A stretch of 64,000 nt of DNA. Origin: Archegozetes longisetosus (Eukaryota; Arthropoda; Arachnida; Sarcoptiformes; Trhypochthoniidae). This document shows positions 29,191-42,268 of the stretch, in pieces. Each line of letters begins with the position of its first letter. Within the stretch, counting starts at the first letter, position 1. The position numbers and the translations under genes are program-made. The DNA lies in assembly GCA_018873245.2 (NCBI GenBank), contig JAEMBT020000009.1, forward strand, positions 16,053,794 through 16,117,793, given 5' to 3'. Under the pieces are notes generated by a model that did not search any database, was not told the DNA's origin, and worked only from the letters and a program-made list of their open reading frames with translations.

Positions 29191-32100
29191 ATGAATATGA
29201 GTGATGTAGAGGTGTTGTTCAAGAAAGGAAAGCGAACTTCAGCTGCTTTTATACATTCAGAATGCATTCAATCAACAAATGGTGAGCAAAGAATGTTATC
29301 CCAAATCAGTTCTGTTCTGTTCGATGTTAATAAATCGATCGCCGATTGGGACACTATTGATTGGATTAGATGGATTATATCTAGTGGTAAAACACCCGAA
29401 GAGTTCTCACTCGATGGTATGCTTTTATTCTTATATATTATCTCGATTCCTATTCAATTGTTTCATATTTGGTTTCAGTATCTTTTAGTTAAAAATTTGT
29501 CAAATTTTCACTTCCAATCAGCTATTGATTGATACGAAACTTGAGAATCTTATCTTTAGTTTCTGCAATTCTTGAGTTACAAGTTTGAATAAATATTTGG
29601 TTGAATGAGATTTCAATTATTACGAAATGATTTCTTATAGCTTTATGTTACTATAAATTGGTTTTTGGCTCGTTTTCATCAATTCCTCATTAACCGAATG
29701 TCTGTCAACTGAAGTTGTCTTTCAAGAGAAACCTTATTATTGTTGAATGAGGACCAAATATGATTTGAGCCAAAAGCACAAAACATTTTCTATTGATCTT
29801 ATTTTTCCATTTATATCGACCTATTTTTAAAATTGTTCATAAAACGTTTGATAAAATCTTCCGATAGTTTTGATTTGATTGGTTTTGAGCCAATTTTCAA
29901 TAAAAGTATTTTAAGAAAAACTAATGAATTATCTGAATTAGTGAAACGTTACGACAACGCGACCAAATGTGGTCTGGTGTGGACAGCAAACTTTGTAGCA
30001 TACCGCTGTCGAACTTGTGGAATATCTCCATGTATGTCATTATGTGCAGAATGCTTCAAAAAAGGCAACCATGAAGGACACGATTTTAATATGTTTCGGA
30101 GTCAAGCAGGTGGTGCGTGTGATTGTGGAGATGATAGTGTTATGAAGGTATGAGAATAAGTTCAAAGTTATGATCAACACCACTGTTGATCATGACGACA
30201 GTCCATTATGTGCATAGTATGAGAACTAAATCATTTTCTATAGTGTTGATTATAGAGAGAATCGATTGTATACAATCCAAAAGAATAATTAACTATAAAT
30301 TGTCTGCTTTATAGGAACAAGGCTTTTGCGTACATCATGGAAGTAAAGTTCAGACAAGTATCCCTACAGCACCTGCAGATCTGTTATGTGTTGCCAGAGC
30401 TATTATGCCAAGAGTTATACATAGATTAATATTACATTTACGTATCAATAGTATTAAGGGTAAGAATGAATTATATGTTATACGCATTTAGTTAATAAGA
30501 TTGGTCTGGAAAGAGTTTTTATAAAACTCACTTGAAACTGACCTTGAAATTCTTCCCACAATTTTTGATTTTACTTGAGAGTTGTAGCTAATTATCATGT
30601 CATATAAACGAATGTTTTGGGTTTTTTCTTAGCTATTGAAGAGGCAGATGTTTATATCAAGGATTTGTTGCTAAAACTGACTGAAATGGGCGCTGCTATG
30701 AGGAGCATATTAAGTGATACCTTAACTAATCCTAATTTATATTCTAGTCTTGCTAATGGTAAGAATATTTAAATTGTATATTAGTATAGCTATAATTATA
30801 TTATTCGTGATTAAAACCTGAATATTGCATTTAATTAGATTTTTACGCAACATAAATATTTTTAACTCAATTGATGAGTCATTTAATCGTTTTTATAGCA
30901 TTTCAGAAATTTTTATTCAGACTCAATTAACATATCTCTAAAATTGTCATAGCTTTTAAGTTAATTCATACACAAATCTGATATTTAAATTGAAATGTTT
31001 TTTATCTTTAAACAAGAAATAATTCAAAATAGTTTGCATTCATTTGAGAGTTAGTGAACTTCTATTGAGAAATAGACTTAGTTTAGAATAGCAATAATCT
31101 TAACATAATTGACAGCAAATATGATTAATAAAATAAATTTGTTTTGACAAAATTTTTTCATAGCCTGCGATAGTAAAGATTTAGGTGATTCTGAAGTGAT
31201 CCGTCAAAGAATCGATAATTATACACGAGCGAAGCGCGCAATGCCTCACTTCAAAATACCTGTTGATTCCGATGAATTCAGAATAGTTTCAGGTAATCAA
31301 CAAAACTATATATTGATTTTAAAGATGAACTAAAACTAAAACTACTTTTCATTTATTCAATACACAGATATCGTTTCGTTTCAAAGTGAATTAGTTCATA
31401 AAAGCTTTTTGGAAGAGTTGTTATTTTGGACTATTGTTTATGAGTTTCCACAAAAATTAGTTTGTTTTTTGTTGAATATGTTGCCCGACGAAAAATATAA
31501 GGTATTTATAGCTAATTTATTCATTTATTCAGTTGAATATTATCGCAATTTTAATACGATTTATAGGAAGCATTTGCGGAAACATTTGTATACCATTACA
31601 GTCGCATAAGCATAATGTTGTGCCAATCGAGAGCTAATGATAGGAATTCTCGTCCTAAAGACAATATTCATGATATACTTTCTAATTGTGTCGTTCACGT
31701 TAGCGTTCAATTATTTAGTAATGAAGAATTGGCCGTCAAATTATGTCAAAGAACTCAATTGCTTTATGTGATAGTTATTAGTTTGAAGTATCCGATCGAA
31801 GGTTGTGCTGATGAAGACGATATCTCTGGTATATTAATGTCTAATCCAATGCAAGATCCAAAGAAAAATGCGCACAACGTTGTGCGATGTGATCATCATA
31901 TCCTGAAAGAGCACAGATGTTGGCCTATTGTTAGTGATCTGAATAATGTATTGACACATAGGCCGGTCGCTCTTATGTTTATAAATGATTGCGCCCTTTT
32001 GGACTTTTGGCTCGAATTAATTATGGCTTTTCAAGGGATGAATTTGAATCAAAGAGAACTGAGTGAACACGTCGAGTATGAGAATAATGCTTATTATTCT

Positions 32101-35100
32101 GCATTCACTGCCGAATTAGAGATTTGTGCTACTCCAATGTGGACATTAATATGTCATTTGAAAGATTCAGACTCTGGCGAACAATCGATACAAATAATAA
32201 AACATGTGATGCATTGGTTGGAAACCTGGTTCGAACTGATAGCATTCGAAAAGGACGACATACCAAATCCTATGCAGTCGACATTTCATTTACCACTTCA
32301 TAGATATCTTTCTGTATTTGTTCAGCACGCGGTCAGCTATCAAAATGTCTCTTAAGTGAAGTTCTGCCTCCTGAAGATGTTCTCAAACAACTATTAGCTC
32401 ATCCTTTACAGACTTTAGTTTCGTTTTATGAAATACTTTGTGGACTTTGGGTACGGAATGGTTTACAAATCAAGGGTCAGGCGATGACATATATTCAATG
32501 CAATTTTTCGAATTCGATGGTAGATCCAGATCTGTTTCTCATACAACAAGTGGCCACTCATGTGGAGTCAGATTGGTTTATACAAACCGTGTTCGAAAGA
32601 TTTCACGTTTGGGATTGTTTGTCATTGGGTTACAGTGATATGAGTCTATATAAAGGGTTCTTGGAGCCAGATCAGATAATGCCAATGCTTGAGGGAGCAC
32701 TGACTCATATCGCAACTCTTCTATCAGTTCATAATAACTTAGGTATGACCGAAGAACAAGTGACGCGCAAAGAGATGGTCACTTTACTCGCTATGGGCGA
32801 TAAAACGCATTCACAGCTTATGGATTTGTTGCCAGAAAAGTGTGGTACTCAGGCCTCACAAAATACTTATTTTGAATCAACTCTTAGTAAAATTTCTGAA
32901 TTCAAACAACCGGTTGTTGAGGTGGGCGGCAGTCTATTCCAGGGACAGTTCTATCCGAAGGCGGAAATCTGGATCAATGAGTACGACCCAATCCATGTTC
33001 TGCTTCGAGCAGTTCACAGAAGAGACTATCAGTCATCGATGGATAGGTTCGCACAATTCGCACGACAAAGCGGTAAATTCAAGTCGACATCTCAGCCATG
33101 GCCACCATTTCGTATTCCACCGGCTGTTGATAGTAACAAATTTGTTGACCCGAGAAAACTATTACACAGCAAAGTATTACATGGAGTTATATTTTGTATA
33201 TTATATAAAGCAGTTTATTTTCACGAGATTCCTGATCAAATATTGGCGCTCACAATATATTTATTAGATATGGCTATTAAGTTTCCCTCTCCTGTTTCTA
33301 ACACTAACGACTCGTCTCTTTCTTCAACACCTAATGAAGTAAATGATCTTCATTTCTCTGAGTGGTTCCCATCCAATTGGATTATGTCTAGTCTGATAAC
33401 TCCAGTCAAAAATGTCAAACTCCCCGAAAGGCGTGTCTCATATGATGGTGCAGTCGAAGAGATGGAAGTCGATGAGGACACATCTGACAGTCCTGAAGAA
33501 GACGATCAGTATATGAGTGATGAAGAAGAACAGCCCTATGAAGTGCACAGTCCGGCCACAAGTGAAGCAGGAGAAGGACGAAGTCTGGAATCATCGATAC
33601 AAAGGCCCCAATTACCTTCAGTTACAGTTCCGCTGGCACTGCCTCCACCTCCAAACACAGCAACTTCTTCAGCATTAGTTCCGCTATCGCTAGAGAGTCG
33701 ACAAATCGCATCGACGAATAGTTCAAACTCAACAGTAGTCAGTTCTATGGGATCTCAAGCATCGAGTTCTCGTTTAACTAGAAGCTTTTCGTTGCCGGCC
33801 TCGAGACCACTGCGCGCGACTGCTGACAGCGCAGACACAACCACAAACAATGATGAGATGTCAGTCGTGGCCTCATCCATAGGACCGGCCAGACTGCGAT
33901 CTCGTAATCATAGACTAAGGTGTGTTCGACCAAATGATCAGCGACTGCTTCTGATCAATAGGAGACGTCACGGAAGAGTGTTTGAACCAGATTCTCAGTC
34001 ATGTCAAATGGATTATCAGAGCTCACAGCAGACTCGTTCAAATCAGCCACATTTGGTTGTCAGTGAACTAATGAAAGCACTTCCACCATCTTCAGGAATA
34101 TTGCTGCCAATAAACGAGACAATAATTTCATTGTTGATTAGACTTCACTCAAAACTAAGTGGAAAACCAGATTCATATAAGCCAACAAAATTGGATCAAT
34201 TAAACGAAAGTCGTATTGGTGACGGACCCTTTTTTATTGAACAACTACTCAATCAGTTCATTCAGCTAAACGTGAATGGGGAACAAATTATTAATGACAT
34301 CAGGAATAAGATATGGCCTCCCCAGACCTCAAGTACTAAGGATTCTGGCAATTCTTCCCCTAAAAGCGAAGAAATGGATCGCGAGGAACGCAGAAGAAGA
34401 GCTAAAGAAAGACAACAGAAGCTGATGGCAGAGTTTGCTTCCAAGCAGAAGGCATTCATGAAGAACTTAGAGGAAGAAATGAACTTCAATATGAGTGATG
34501 ATCAAACGGAGTCATCTTCTGATTCAAGTCCTAGTTTCTTATTGCAATCTAAAGAATATGAGTGTGTCATATGTGGACAAAGCGGTCCCACTACTAATGA
34601 GAAACTCTTTGGACAAGTAGTGCTTTTACAGTCAACCAGTGTTTTGGGACATTCGACTATTGATTGTACAAAACCCTCCAAAGTACCTAATTCTGAAGAA
34701 GAAGTTATCTGTTTGCAACATAGGAAAACTTTAGCCAAGTTTATGGAGGAAAAAATCGATGAGTTTGATCGCTATTTTGATAAGAATTCTTGGTTGAACT
34801 CATTCAATATAGGATGGGTTGGAGGTGTTCACGTCCAATCTTGTGGTCATTATCTCCATATTGATTGTCATAAATCTTATATGCAATCACTTCGTGGTGT
34901 CCAACAAGTTCAAAATCGGTTTGGTATTGAACAGGGAGAGTATTCGTGTCCGTTGTGTCGACAATTAGCTAATTCTGTTCTACCAATCAATCCAAGTATG
35001 GGTGAGATCGGGGCTATAGTCAAGTGTCGGCCAAACGACATCAACGCTGTGGCGAACGAGATATTTGATCTGTTATCTAGCATATCACATCCAGATTCAG

Positions 35101-36855
35101 AACTGTTGAAGTTGTTGGGCAACGCAATCGAAGACTTGACAAAAGCAACAGGTCCTCAGTTTAGGAACATAAGAGTGACACCAAGCGCTCAAAGTCTATT
35201 TCTATTCTTGTGTTCAATAACACGAACCAATTTAGAATCTGATTTACTCATTAAGAAGAGCAAAAGCATTCCCTGTGGCGCTAAAAAGTCATGTTTTGGT
35301 GAGTTATCTGACAGTTGATTCAAACGCTTTACTAATCTATAACTTATTCTTTTGTTGATCAGTGCCTTTGTTTCACGTGTTGGCATTAAATGCTAAAGTG
35401 GTTATATCTATACCTTATGACAACTTGTGGTCTCAATTGACTGGTTTGACACTAGAAGAGCATAAATTGAGTTTGACTACAATAGAGAAAGAAGTTCCAT
35501 TGTTGCTTAAAGATGTATCATCTATTTTGATACAAATATTCTATGCTCTCCCACTCAATGTGGATAAAGGTTTTAATCATTTTAATTGCTTTAATTGTGT
35601 TTTTATCGTTTTAATCAATTTTTCTTTTAGCTTATTTCACAACAGTTGTGCAAACATTATTCAACTTAAACTTCATCCAAGCGTTAGCACAATTGTCTTA
35701 TCTTATGACAGAGCGTCAACGAATCGAATTAAAAGAGCTTTCTCTCAAAAGTACTAATCACTTCGATGACTTAACTTTATTAATAGGTTTTATAATTGAC
35801 ATGTTGGAAGACTCATATGAAGACGATTCTGTAAGATTTTAACTCAAATACAAAGACTTTTTAAACTATTGACTATTTTTGGTCTATAGAGCAATAAATT
35901 TTGGTCAAACTTTGAACTTGTAGAAGGAGTTGTGAATATATGTTTGCCATTTTTGCGATTGGCAGCTATGCTTGAGCATCACCTGTATTCGGAGCCGTTC
36001 CCCGAATTAGCTGATGACATTAATGAAGAATTTAATACTTTAGTACAATACCTAAGTTTGGGTACATCACCTGTTGGTAATACTGGTTGTGTCGATGAGC
36101 ATTCAATTACTAAGTCATTGAACTGGACGTGTGAGCAACCCAAGCAACTGATACAAACTTGGAGTCAGGATTATACTTCCAAGTCATTAATAGCGGCCCG
36201 AGTATTAGCTCTTTTGATTCACCATTTGCTCGTTTTAATTCTAATCAATTATTCAATTTTCAGAAACTTTTACGCAATACTCCAATAGTCTGGAAGAGAC
36301 CTTCACTTTTGAGGCTGCCGCCAATTTACGACCAACTTTTCATGTTTTACCATCAAAGACAGTGCAGAGTTTGTAATAAAGTACCGAAAGATCCATCAAT
36401 TTGTTTGGTGTGCGGAACATTAGTTTGTATGAGAGAAAGTTGTTGTCGCACTGAGTCCGGTCTGGAAGCAGTGACTGTAAGTTATTTAGTAAATAAGTTT
36501 TGATTGAAGTTAATGATGAGTTGAATTTTGAAATTGATAGCATTCTAACATATGCGGTGCCGGGACTGCAATCTATTTGGCATGTAATTCATCGACAGTT
36601 ATTGTGATAAGAGGAAAGCGGGCCTGTGTTTGGGGTTCAGTCTATTTGGACGGATTCGGAGAAGAAGACCGCGACTTGAAGTAATAAAATAAGTAAGAGA
36701 AGTATGAAGTGATAATAAGAATTGATTTGTATTGCAGACGCGGCAAACCATTGTACTTGAGCGATGAGAGATATTGGATTCTGGAGCAGCAATGGTTGAC
36801 TCATAGTTTCGATCACACAAACAAGCGATGGGTCAATCATAAGGATACACTTTGA
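29191..36855 (+). CDS. UBR3: UBR3-type E3 ubiquitin ligase
   Basis: Thirteen exons: 29191-29416, 29942-30147, 30315-30459, 30633-30758, 31164-31292, 31368-31501, 31567-35298, 35363-35569, 35631-35830, 35890-36201, 36264-36476, 36541-36680 and 36738-36855; about 1960 aa. The UBR zinc box (about 85-152) contains [18 protein letters not shown] and GGACDCGD, near-identical to vertebrate UBR3 as I remember it. Next come the UBR3 middle region ([14 protein letters not shown]), an acidic/Ser-rich insert, a RING-H2 at about 1319-1450 ([26 protein letters not shown]) and the C-terminal UBLC cap ([45 protein letters not shown] end). UBR3 ubiquitinates cytoplasmic substrates. The reading frame needs one more A in the A4 run at 32342-32345; flanking homology is continuous there, so I read it as an assembly or real 1-bp deletion. 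Intron 36202-36263 is only 62 bp. Confidence 0.95.
30186..30268. mobile_element. MITE family A, truncated copy 3 (UBR3 intron 2)
   Basis: Shares gcatagtatgagaactaaat and the right end agagagaatcgattg followed by TA with the complete element at 26296-26470. The left part is shortened. Confidence 0.65.
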
Positions 36856-37886
36856 TACTTTGACACTAATGCCAGCCATTTTGTATTTATTGAATCAATT
36901 GTTGTTATATATAGGTTTTTAACTAATTCTACATCTCCTGTAATATTCTAACTATGTTTAGTTGAAACAAATATTTCGAATTAACTTGAATCTAAAAAGT
37001 TATTAAAATTTGTTTAAATGATTATTGTTTATAAGGTTTAGTTCCTATTAGTGATAGTAATTTTGAAATTGTTTTTCTGAATCTGACCTGAGAAGTATTT
37101 CTTGAAATTGATTTGGAATTGATTTGGAATTGATTTGGAATTGATTTTGAAAATTGATTTTTAGAAATGTGAACTTGAACATTCTTTTACTTTGAATCTT
37201 GTCAATACCGTAAAATAAATCAAATCATTCAAATCTCATTTTGACCCAATCAAATATGATTTTATTCTTTACATAACATTTTCCATCCAATAAAACTCAG
37301 TTTATTGTATTTTCTTTTGGACATTCTTTTAAGACTGATATCGATTTTTTTATAAGTTCTAACAATTCAAACTTGTCAACCTTCAGGCAAAACCTTAAGC
37401 TGAAAGTCACACATCTTCAATGCAAACAAAGCAGATAATTACACCAATTTCCAGTATTTGAGATAATAATTTCAAGTCTAAATAGTATTTTTCAATACAA
37501 GAATGTTCTATAAGAGAACTATTGTGTGATGATATCATTTAGTATATGTCAACAGATTTGATTGTAGTTTGTGAGAATCTCCAAGTTGCGTCCAGTGATT
37601 ATGAGTCAATTTTAGGGTTAGATATTCAGTAGATAGTGAGCAATTGGGAGCCAATAATGCACAACATAAGCCTATTTATCACATGAGTTCATTAATTCTG
37701 AAGTCATTTTTGTTTAAGTTGTCTCACAATTGATGTGAGTATAGCAAAACTAATACTATCTACAATGTTAGCATAATGTCAATCATAGTTATACTTGTCA
37801 CCATTAGACAACTAGTAATAATGTTATTTATCTTAATTTCACATGTAATTCTTTTAATTGGATGTTCGTGTGTAAAGCCATTCATT
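36856..37886. other. 3' flank of UBR3, gene-free
   Basis: AT-rich sequence. Includes a short tandem run of ttggaattga units at about 37104-37147 and AATAAA at 37214. No gene is recognised. Confidence 0.4.
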
Positions 37887-38075
37887 GTTGAGTAACTGAG
37901 TTTCAATGTTGAGTAACTGAGTTTCAATGTTGAGTAACTGAGTTTCAATGTTCAGTAACTGAGTTTCAATTTAGTTGACTCAATGCTCAGTAGCTTAGTC
38001 TCGATTGAGTCCACTCAACGCTCAGTAGCTAAGTCTCAATTCAGTTCACCCAACGCTCAGTAGCTGTGTTTCAGT
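37887..38075. repeat. Compound minisatellite (21-bp x 4, then about 35-bp units)
   Basis: Four 21-bp units gttgagtaactgagtttcaa+t occupy 37887-37970 exactly. They grade into three longer diverged units containing cgctcagtagct and agtctcaatt. Confidence 0.85.
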
Positions 38076-38370
38076 CGAGTTAATCACCGGTTTGGATGTG
38101 GATTAAGTTCAGCCTTGTTTCTAAAATATAAAGATTGCATCAAAACGATACATGTGTCAGCCTTGACAGCTATCAGATAGATGAGACAATAAGTATTTGC
38201 ATTAGACTATTTCATAGTATCTTTTATTTACTATTAATTACTTTGTTTACCGGACCGCGAACGAAAGAAATTCTCATCAATCGAGTAGAATCCAAATTTT
38301 TTTCGGCTGAACTTCAAACCGCATTTAACTTTCATCGAAACGCTACGATAGTTTGTTTGAACAATTATCG

Positions 38371-38556
38371 TAAGTTGCAAATTAAGCCGTTTCCATATTA
38401 GGCCATGACTTTTGCTCATGCGTCAGATAGCGTTCCTATATTAAGCCGTTTTCTCATTAAGCTGTTCTCTTACTTATAAAAGAACTGCTTAACGGGACTT
38501 TTAACGCATGGATAGTAGTAACGGCCTAATAAGGAATCAGCTTGATATGCAACTTA
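38371..38556. mobile_element. MITE-like hairpin, 36-bp inverted repeats
   Basis: Arms 38371-38406 (taagttgcaaattaagccgt...) and 38521-38556 match in inverted orientation at about 30 of 36 positions. The interior repeats the ttaagccgtt/ttaagctgtt motif. A small non-coding element of about 186 bp; no clear target duplication. Confidence 0.65.
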
Positions 38557-41421
38557 GGACATTGAACGGAAGTAAAATCAAGATTAATTGAGAGAAAGTT
38601 GCAGTTTGATTACAACTAACTCACTGAATATATGAGTGCGATCTGCAACTAGACAAACTTAAGTTTGATCAAAGTTTTGTATTCAAATACATCAAATGAA
38701 GGTTTAATGAATCAAAGTATTCCTCTGACCATTGGTTGGAGAGTAAAAGATTGTCTTAAACATAATGTTAAGTCAGAGTACTTCCTTATCAATTAATCAA
38801 TGTTTGAGAGTATTTTTGTTGGGAAAATAAAGTTTGAGAGCATTAGAGCTAAGCCGGGCTGTGCAGAACTAAAGAAAACATAAACAAGAGATAATATTTG
38901 AACTGAATCTAAGAAAAATATTTTCAACGATATGAAAGAAGAAGAGGTTTTGACAGTGTTTACTGTGTCGGACTTATAAGCTTTGATGTGTATTAAGCAT
39001 AGTATGAGTTGGAGTTATAGGAATTAGAGCGTATCTATAAATTTATTTTATAGTTTCATAAATTTCTCTCATTAATTAACGAGAATTTTTCTAAACTAAC
39101 AAATTCAGATTTAATTTTTAAAATTTTTAGTTTTTCTTTTCAAATCACACTTAAGCCAACACATTAAGTGTTAGTTTAGTAGAGAATAACTTTTAATTAT
39201 TTGAGAATAAATTAGTTTTGTAGCATGTCCAAATAAATGATGCTGTTCCTCAACTTTTCGTAATTACATAAAAGATTGATTAAAATAAATCAAATAATGA
39301 ACACTTTTTTCCAACATTATTTGGATACTTTAGGGCCAAATTTAGGACAGCAATATGAAACTTAGATTAGATTCGCTAAGCTTGCAATCTTGTTTACATC
39401 AAGTTAAAGGTTTGTTAATCTGATTTGAAAACAATTTGAACGTATATGAACTTAAGTGACTTTGAATGAAAAATATCTTTGTGTATGTGCACATTGCGTA
39501 TGTTTCTTATTAAGTAGAAGTTGTTTTTCTTCAGTCAGCCAGTGTTGTGTTTACATCAAACCTGCCAACAATAGTTCTGTTGAGCACAGTTTTTTCAGAT
39601 CTCAATGCTGTTCAGTTTTGGATCTGAATAGCGTTTAGTTTTGGATCTGAATAGCATTCAGTTTTTAGGAAATTGCACGAAACAGCATAATATACCAGAT
39701 CTGAAAGTTTTGACATGCAATCATACATAGAGGAATTAATTTTCTAAATGCATTTGTACATTACAATACTATAGATAGTATAGTAATGTTTCTAAACTCC
39801 CCTAAACCTCATTAAACAATTATCACTACAAATGACTGCATAAATAAATATGGATATAATGCTAACTTAGTGTGAGATTTCGCTTGAATAACATTCAATA
39901 TATTTCTATCTTAACACTTTCAAACTTTAAACTATTCTTATATTGGAGAAGAATATTCTTACACACTTGTATTAGAGAATATTCTTTTTCAGTTGATTGG
40001 CTGATATACAGAATTGAATCTATGAGTTGAACGACTGTAGAAAAAAGTGAATATAAGAGAAAATTGAATTTGAATATCTGTTTGGCAAAGATCTGATAGA
40101 ACAAGTAAGGGTTTAATGGAATAGTTTATGCAATGAGCCAAAAATAAGCTTATAATCAGCCAAAAAGATATAAGTTTTCTTCCGGAATGTGACTATGCAG
40201 TCAACCTTTTCATAAAAGAGTCACTTTGTTGAAGATAAAAATACTGCTCCAGTGATAAACTCTCTAAACAATTCTTATACAAATTCTCTTCTTAAGTCTA
40301 TCTATTGATGCAGCCCATCATTTAATTAATTTATCATAACTTTCAAAATAGATAATCTCAATGAAAATATTTTGATTTCAGATTTTTAGCTCAACTAAAG
40401 ACCTAAAGATAATATCAAAGACCTAAAAATACTCAGGCAATTATCTAGTGTTTCAGTACAGCCTAATTGAGAAAGACGGTCATATTAGACCAGATGCAAG
40501 CTCATTTTCAATTGTTCCATACAAGAAAAATCACTGAAAGTCAATCTGTAAAAGTCTTCTATCTTTTATAAAGAAACTCAGATCTGATGTATTTTAGTCA
40601 TTGATCTGTCTATAAGTTAGACCATTAGCCTAACAAGAAAGCAAAAGTTTTATCAATTTAGATGTCAGTTTGACTTTAGTTGACTTAAGTACAAGGTTAA
40701 CATATAATTCAAATAGCGTTCAAATCAATGTATGATAAGTTTTCTACATCTACAAAAATTATCTATTTTACTATGGGATCAGTTTATGACTATATTCATA
40801 TATAAACTGTTTTTACTATTAGTTACTGGCAGTTAACACAACTAAATACATCAAAATCGATGACAGACTGCAAGATCATAGCATCAGAAGAAGAAGAAGA
40901 ATAAGAAGAATAAGAAGAAGAAGACATAAAGTTAGCGAGGTCACTTATGAAGTACTAGCGTGATTTAGGGTAGAGATGTTAGACGTGAAGCCATGCGCTT
41001 TGTTATTAGAGGCGGTCGATCGACATGGGATGCCTCTTTAGCAAATATACTGCCGCTTTACTTTATGTCACTCCAACCGCTTCGACCATTTACCAAGTAC
41101 CTCACTCTATGATCACTTTTCTCTCTCCTAATCTGTTGCTTTGGATAAGCTTTCGTTTGGAAACTTTTCCTTCTTCTTCTTCTTCTTCTTCTTATAATTG
41201 TTTCATCTGTTCTCTGGTTTAATTGTCTGTTATTTAGTGCAGTAGTAATTATGTCGTTAGATGAATAAGTAGTTTAATTCTTTAAACTTAGTACGAGTGC
41301 TGAACATTGAAAAATTGGAGTTTCAAATGTCTAATAGACTAGTCCTAAAGTGATATTCTTTAAATCATACAAACTTACAAACGAATTGACGGAATAATAA
41401 ATCACTTAACATATATATAAA
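38557..41421. other. Gene-poor DNA between UBR3 and the GPCR gene
   Basis: No credible gene. Contains a gttttggatctgaatagc direct repeat at about 39600-39660, a purine (GAA/TAAGAA) tract at 40887-40924, a (CTT)n tract at 41168-41193, and a 65-codon ORF (41025-41222) whose start MGCLFSK resembles an N-myristoylation/palmitoylation signal but which has no other support. Confidence 0.45.
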
Positions 41422-42182
41422 ATGAATGAGAATTCAGTTGAAGCTCAAAACACTTCATTTGTCAAATTTGATACGCCTAGTAATGACCATGAATGTTTTC
41501 TTAAGTATCACAATTCAAGCGGAATCTCCGATTCTGGTAAGAATAAGTTCTATTCATTTTTGTGTAATAAGTTATCACTTTTAGAGAGTTATTCAAAATC
41601 GGAAGAATAGAGAATATATCAAAATATGAAAGAATGTATTCTTAAATACAGAATATATCGTAAATACAGAATATATTCTTAAATACAGAATATATTGTAG
41701 ATATAGAATGTATTGAAAGAATATAGAATACAGAATGCATTTGGGCAATACATCATTGCTAATGATACCTCTGTCACTATAATTCCTTTATATTTTTGAT
41801 TTAACATTTTTTCATTATATAATTCACCATTAATATAAGAATACATTCACTTATGATACAATCCATTCACTATAAGCGTTCCTAAAAATATTTACTTATC
41901 GTTTGTGAATATCATAAAACAGTTTTTCAGTTTGTTGGCCACAGCTTGCGAAAGATTAATGATAGTTAGACTTTCATTCATACCGATATAGTACTGATGA
42001 AATACAGAACAAAGAGTGAGGAGAAGATCTAAATTAACATCAGTTCTATCATAATATTTGACATTCTGTATGTGTAGCCAATTGTTTGAGTTAGCTAGAG
42101 GTTGACCAACTAGTCAATAGGTATTATAACTCAAATTCTATTGTTAATAAGTTTTGTTGAGGTTGATACTATCTGTTTTAGT

Positions 42183-42268
<86 letters not shown>

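Noticed and set aside
36150..36290. Apparent second frameshift in UBR3
   Set aside because: A 62-bp GT-AG intron (36202-36263), with an ideal ttttcag acceptor, restores phase exactly.
39456..39638. Cysteine-rich small ORF
   Set aside because: No signal peptide, splice context or recognisable disulfide pattern; it overlaps a local direct repeat.
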